This document shows positions 59,801-64,000 of a DNA stretch of 64,000 nucleotides, one piece after another; the first letter of the stretch is position 1; each line of letters begins with the position of its first letter. Location of the stretch: assembly GCA_021229015.1 (NCBI GenBank), contig CM037783.1:10239324-10303323 (forward strand), written 5' to 3'. The notes beneath the pieces were generated by a model, which saw nothing but the letters and a program-made list of their open reading frames with translations, was not told the DNA's origin and searched no databases. Origin of the DNA: Solen grandis (Eukaryota > Mollusca > Bivalvia > Adapedonta > Solenidae). The position numbers and the translations under genes are program-made.

Positions 59801-62800
59801 TTTGTATGCATGGACTACTTCATTTTTAATTAATAGTTCTTTTAGGATGACATTCTAGCTCATTATAGATTGATATTTAGTCAACACATTTATGCTTCAT
59901 AATTTAATAAGTATACAACTACGAAAGATATTCTTATACCAGTTGTAATTCTTAGCTTAAATTAATTGTAACTCCATCTTTTTAGGGGTCTAAATGCTAT
60001 TCAGTTTTCTCAATGTAATAAAAAAGCACAGAACTATAGAATTCATTAATATATATAAAACTAATCTATATCTGTATGGTGAATGAAGAGACATGGCCAA
60101 ATAAGTGACAGTTATAGCCAGCAAAGTCACTTTTGTTTACATAAAGTTACCCAGTATCAAGGATAATATTTGGAACTTTAAATCTTTGGGTCTGTTTCAC
60201 AGGGTCTAGGGACAGATGAACAAGTGTTGACAGAGATCATCTGCACCCGTTCTAACCAACAGCTGATAGACATCAAGGCTGCCTATAAAGCCAGTAAGTC
60301 CTCACATCCTTGTTGTCTTGTGACTTTGTCTACATTTCACAAAACATCTGAAATTGAGATTTTCTTTTAACATTTTAAAGGCATAAATAATAGGAATTTT
60401 GTGTACATGCTACTTTTAACATGCCCTTATAGAAAATATACTTTTATATCTTCAAAATTACACTTGGTGATACAAATTTTGAGATTTTTGAGTTGAGGTA
60501 AATCTCAACTGAGATAAGTTTTTGGGAAACACAGCTCTGCTGCTTATCCCTGGTTTCTTTGTAGACTTGCAAACACATTTCAGTTACCAAATACAACATT
60601 TATCCACTGGAACTTGTAGATCCTCAGTCTAAAGCATCCACTGTGAGAGGTCACAGGTTTAAGTCCTGTGAATTCTTTTCCACTTTGACTGGTTTATTTG
60701 CTGTCAAATAGGTAGATGAAAGGTACTAGCTGTGTGAGTACTATCTGGTACAGAGCAGATCCATTAAAATGTTGTCCATTGTAATACTCAAACTATGCCC
60801 ATTGGTTTCAACAGAGATTTGAGTATAATACTTAAATTTGGGCCTCAGATTATACTTAAGTATTTTTGAGAACAGGGGGCCAGTACTATACTACGCCGTG
60901 CAATTGACTTTGACTTTTCCAACATTTTACATCGATAAAACTGCGGGCGCTTTCCCTCTTACTGTAGAAAACAAAAGGCATTGTGAATGCCAATCAGAAC
61001 GTAGCTTCGCCCCTTGGCTTCATCTGGTTATTGATTTTTGCTCAGTTCTCAGTTAACTTTTGTGATGGAAGTGTCGGTCGAGACGGACTTTAAAAAATCA
61101 TTATCTCTATAAAGGGTGTCAGCGGTGCGTTTTGGAAAGGTTTTGAAATGACAATCAAGGATTTTATGTAATTCCTACATGAAGAAGTACTGCAAATCAA
61201 ATGGCTAGGTGTTGTTAAAAGCCACATGTTCATAGACCATGATGACAAGGACAAATATCATGCTCCGTTTGACAGTAACTATGCCACACTGCTTTTGCTG
61301 TGTTTTATTAATTCGAGATACAAAATCACTCTTGCTAAAACACCCCAACTTTAAGTGCCACCTATTTCGTTTGAAACTACATAGTTTTTTATTTTAAACT
61401 CATTCATTATTTCCTTGCAAAGTACACAATGTGACATGTACCTGCAGTCAATTTATAGTAAAACTGCGCACTTGATTCCTTTCACTAAGGAGGCTTGGTT
61501 TATATTCGTCAACCAAAGTGACGTTCTATTTGACAGGCGATAAGGTTAAATGGAATATTGGTTTTTTTGTTGAAGTGTAAAATGGAGAAAAGTCAAAGTC
61601 AGTCGCATGGCGTAGTACTAATTTCCTAAAGGACCATAAGTCATAATTGGCTGGCTCCCTGTCAAGTTACTCTTTCATTCTATCTGTAGTGCAAATGATG
61701 AAGAACCAAATAAAAACCATTACAATGTACTTAAAATGTTGTCCATCATAATACATTATATATTTTAATTTCTATTTATTACTTTGTGTGTGTTCTACAC
61801 ATGTATATATTTATCATGTGATAAATGTGTGTACAAAATGTTGTCTGCTGCCACTATAGAGTATAACAAGGAGCTGGAGGCAGATGTGGTAGGAGACACG
61901 TCCGGTGACTACAAGAGGATCCTGGTCAGTTGTCTGCAGGCCAACAGGCCAGAAGGTCCGGAATTTGACAGAAATAAGGCCAAACAAGATGCACAGGCCC
62001 TTCTGGATGCAGGGGAGAAGAAGTGGGGAACAGATGAGTCAAGGTAACCTTGTAGATTACGATGTCATCATGGCTGCACTCTTAGTAAATGTGTGGGCAA
62101 GACTGATGCTTTACAATTATAATATACCCTATAAAATGTTGCCACCTTTACTTTATATAGACTTATTATGACCCATCGGCATACAGAGCAGTCTACACAG
62201 TCTGTATGGCAAAGAAAAATCCATTGTTTCAATTACAACTTAAAGTTCAGTAAATCGATATTCATGAAGATATTGATTTGTACATGATTATTCATTAGGT
62301 AGTTACAATCATGTTTTGTGACTGTGTTTGCTGAAAATTCAGTGTCCTATAATATTTTATTCATTATCTGTCATCAAATAATTCTAATGTAGGCTACTGA
62401 TATGTGTAAAATTTACTTTCCCAACATCACGGGTGAACTTTAATAGATTGTAAAGTAGGTTCTGTGAGAAAAATATGTTTATTCATATAGACACACTGGA
62501 AACACTAATTAATGACTAAATGTAATGCAGTTTCTTTGTATCAGTTGGTTGATGACTTTCTCTTTTTTTCTGCATATACATGTACAATATTGTATTATAC
62601 CATAACAATAATTCTTTTATAATAATCACAACCAGTTTCTTTATTTTGACACAAGATACTGGTACATTTAGCCGCATATAAAGAAAGACATTTGATATAT
62701 TTCAGGTTCAATGCTATCCTGTCAGCCCGTAGCTACCCCCAGTTACGAGCCACCTTCCAGGAGTACGCAAAGCTGGCCAACAAGGATATTGATGACACGA

Positions 62801-63709
62801 TACAGAGTGAGATGTCTGGAGACTTGAAGGACAGCATGTTGGCCATAGGTAGGGACACTGGGCCTCTCTATATCCCCACAATAAAGTTTAAAGAGAGTAC
62901 AAGTCACTCTGTACGTTAGGTTAATTGGTCGGCCTGTCAGTCATTTTGTTGGACTGTTTCAAAAAGTTTATGGTGCAGACTTCTACCACTAATTTTGTGG
63001 GGTTGTAATGAAACTTGGTACATATTACATGCAATACTAATAGGTAGAGATGTATGTTTTTTTATTATTCTGCACTGCCATAGCTTAGTTTAGTGGTAGA
63101 TCCAAAGGCAGTGTTTTTTAACATTAGTGGGTGCAAGATTTATTCATAACATTTCTAAATGCAAAATACTGACTCTTGTTATTATTACTGGGAACATTAT
63201 ATGAACATTAGATAATCTGTTTCTTATTCAATATTCAATATAAACTCTAAACTCTTATTACCTAGTGTAACTAAAAGTGAGATATTGATTAAAAAAAATA
63301 AAATCTATCTTAGCTAATAATCTTTGATCCTTTGATAATTATTCTATTTGTGTACTGTAAAGTTTTGACTTTGTGGACAATAAAATCAATATTATAAAGT
63401 TTTGAGCTCCTTGGTTTAGTTTAAACTAGCATATGCATTATAATAGAGCTGAGTTAATGCATCTATGCCGTATATAGGAATATTTCCCAGTCGTGACTGT
63501 ATGTACATGTTTTTATGTCCTACACAGTGCGGTGTATAAGGAACAAGGCAGCCCATTTCGCAAGTGAACTGTACAAGTCAATGAAGGGACTGGGCACAGA
63601 TGACGACACCCTGTGTCGGGTGGTGGTGTCACGAGCCAGTGTCGACATGGTACAGATCAAGGAGGAGTTCCTCAAGCAGTACAAACAGTCCCTCGGCATG
63701 TTCTGTGCG
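53804..63709 (+). CDS. ANXA6: Annexin A6-like gene (eight annexin repeats), partial at both ends
   Basis: Twelve exons are supported: 53808-53889, 54018-54112, 55317-55521, 56659-56985, 57660-57841, 58484-58562, 59070-59237, 59579-59787, 60203-60293, 61860-62043, 62706-62848 and 63528-63709. Their sum is 1947 nt = 649 codons with all phases closing and all introns GT..AG. The product has two four-repeat annexin cores joined by an acidic linker, the plan of annexin A6 (about 670 residues), so only the ends are missing. Annexin A6 is a cytosolic protein that binds acidic phospholipid membranes when calcium is present and is linked to membrane trafficking and repair. No signal peptide is expected or visible. 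Orthology to vertebrate ANXA6 is inferred from the repeat plan. Confidence 0.93.
53808..58562 (+). CDS. Annexin gene, first core (repeats 1-4), exons 1-6
   Basis: Repeat 1 starts YANFNAEQDAEVLSNAMKGL and has the calcium loop KGLGTDE with acidic cap in KGELSG. Repeat 2 has KGLGTDEDVL and cap SDTSGHF. Repeat 3 has EKKWGTDESKF and cap KSELSGDL. Repeat 4 has KGLGTDDDTL and cap DDLSGDY. All four type II sites look intact. Introns fall at GLG|TDE (phase 1), FGK|DL (0), YKE|K (1), LTV|V (1) and IA|DD (0). Exon 6 most likely ends at 58562 before GTATGT, which keeps the linker in frame; a GT two bases earlier would not. Intron 3 holds an inverted hairpin-ended element and a small MITE. Confidence 0.9.
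54378..54619. mobile_element. MITE with TTAA ends and internal hairpin, in annexin intron 2
   Basis: The left end TTAACCCTTTCCCTCATA and the right end TATGAGGGAAAGGGTTAA are perfect inverted repeats of 18 bp. Inside, AGCATAAAACCTGATCAGCCTG and CAGGCTGATCTGGTTTTATGCT form a long hairpin (about 54519-54574). TTAA at both ends could be a piggyBac-type target site. It is 242 bp long with no ORF. Confidence 0.8.
55735..56148 (-). mobile_element. Hairpin-ended element, copy L, in annexin intron 3
   Basis: Read on the - strand it begins AACAAGAGGGCCAAGATGGC and ends AGCTCATTCCGAGCACATG-TGCTCAGGTGAGCTAAAA, with CGTCCGTCC-type sequence (ACGGACGAAGGACAGACGG on the - strand) before the hairpin. The core is short. 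It shows that this family has inserted within a host gene. Confidence 0.8.
56253..56390. mobile_element. Small MITE in annexin intron 3
   Basis: The left arm GTCCTGGCCCCTTGTTCTCG and the right arm TTGAGAACTTGGGGCCTGGAC are inverted repeats of about 24 bp with CTTAAGTA/ACTCAAGTA next to them. A related half (CTTAAGTATTTTTGAGAACAG, GGGGCC) occurs at 60853-60881 in a later intron. Confidence 0.6.
59070..63709 (+). CDS. Annexin gene, acidic linker and second core (repeats 5-8), exons 7-12
   Basis: The linker carries KNKTEEELDEDVKMESEPPQ. Repeat 5 starts ENFNAENDSEVLRKAMKGFG with loop GFGTDE and cap KSETSG. Repeat 6 has KGLGTDEQVL and cap GDTSGDY. Repeat 7 has EKKWGTDESRF and cap QSEMSGDL. Repeat 8 has KGLGTDDDTL; its cap lies in the next exon, beyond the donor GTAAGT after 63709. 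Introns fall at GFG|TDE (phase 1), IK|GLG (0), YKA|K (1), DES|RF (2), LAI|V (1) and FCA| (0). The VAAEIL segment that vertebrate A6 can include in repeat 7 is not present. Four intron positions equal those of the first core. Confidence 0.9.
60620..60680 (+). mobile_element. Weak tRNA-like SINE head in annexin intron 9
   Basis: AGATCCTCAGTCTAAAGCATC precedes CACAGGTTTAAGTCCTGTG, a B-box-like motif inside a perfect CACAGG/CCTGTG stem resembling a T arm. The A box is poor. Could be a SINE relic. Confidence 0.3.
60886..61620. mobile_element. MITE of about 730 bp in annexin intron 9
   Basis: The left arm TACTACGCCGTGCAATTGAC-TTTGACTTTT at 60889 is matched by the inverted right arm ending 61617 (TACTACGCCATGCGACTGAC-TTTGACTTTT read inward). 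CTA lies outside both ends (60886-60888 and 61618-61620), a candidate 3-bp target duplication as in PIF/Harbinger elements. No transposase. Confidence 0.7.
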
Positions 63710-64000
63710 GTAAGTAACCACCAGACACCCAGGGATCATTATAGCTATGATATGAAATACTGGGCAAATGAGAATGGCCAGCTTTTGTAAGATATTAATA
63801 ATCATTACATTCATTGACATAAAGTTTTGTTTCATTAAGGTAATTTTATGAGTATAATAAATATATAATTCCATATAGAGTCACAAATATATGTTCCAGA
63901 AAACTGATGCTGAAATAAATAATAAGAATCCATTGGATTAATCTTTTAAATAATGTTACCATTCATGAAATTGAAACAAATCCACAATAAGAATTGGTGA

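Overview
The window reads as nuclear DNA of a bivalve mollusc, most likely a clam-like heteroconch. It is AT-rich, has spliceosomal introns with GT..AG borders, contains two 100-N assembly gaps (4271-4370 and 53704-53803), and is saturated with repeat types I associate with bivalve genomes: tRNA-headed SINEs, small MITEs, and elements that end in a hairpin and carry tandem repeats inside. Species identity is an inference.

Three host coding loci are visible. (1) A + strand annexin gene from about 53.8 kb to beyond the right edge of the useful sequence. Twelve exons give 649 codons with every phase closing, forming two tandem four-repeat cores as in annexin A6; the extreme N terminus lies in or before the second N gap and the last exon lies off the window. 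(2) A very large - strand exon, 42587-38989, encoding a disordered, Q/N/R/D-rich protein I do not recognise, with one apparent frameshift near 40.55-40.66 kb. (3) A - strand exon at 44501-44685 encoding a Cys-rich segment; its relation to (2) is unresolved.

Most of the rest is mobile DNA. A full-length hAT transposon with a perfect 8-bp target duplication and an intact three-exon BED-finger transposase lies at 8890-12394. A 5'-truncated Ty3/Gypsy element lies at 14078-17007 on the - strand; integrase precedes reverse transcriptase (the Gmr1-type order) and its 3' LTR and polypurine tract are intact. A LINE reverse transcriptase relic lies at 48.65-49.39 kb.

The dominant theme from 5.8 to 56 kb is a set of elements with a common plan but different sequences: a short 5' hairpin or subterminal inverted repeat, a core of 75-310 bp tandem units that differs from copy to copy, a GACGGACG-type simple-sequence stretch, and a 3' hairpin ending in A-rich sequence (5839-6364, 17008-17715, 22278-23612, 24983-25311, 27148-28576, about 31.1-33.06, 33228-36458, 42650-43286, 49426-51240 and 55735-56148, plus related families at 29627-30493, 34891-36160, 38085-38388 and 49583-50370). 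They resemble pearl/HINE-type non-autonomous Helentrons. Several are nested, which gives a relative order of insertion.

The most unusual structures are two foldback elements: 37227-37779, built from palindromic GCGTTATAACGC-type units with a 6-bp target duplication, and 44790-46978, with iterated 15-16 bp GGACAATACCCCCT units as terminal inverted repeats and a 9-bp target duplication. A hammerhead-ribozyme-like fold occurs at 50796-50848. Regions not listed below as features are AT-rich non-coding sequence in which I see nothing supportable.
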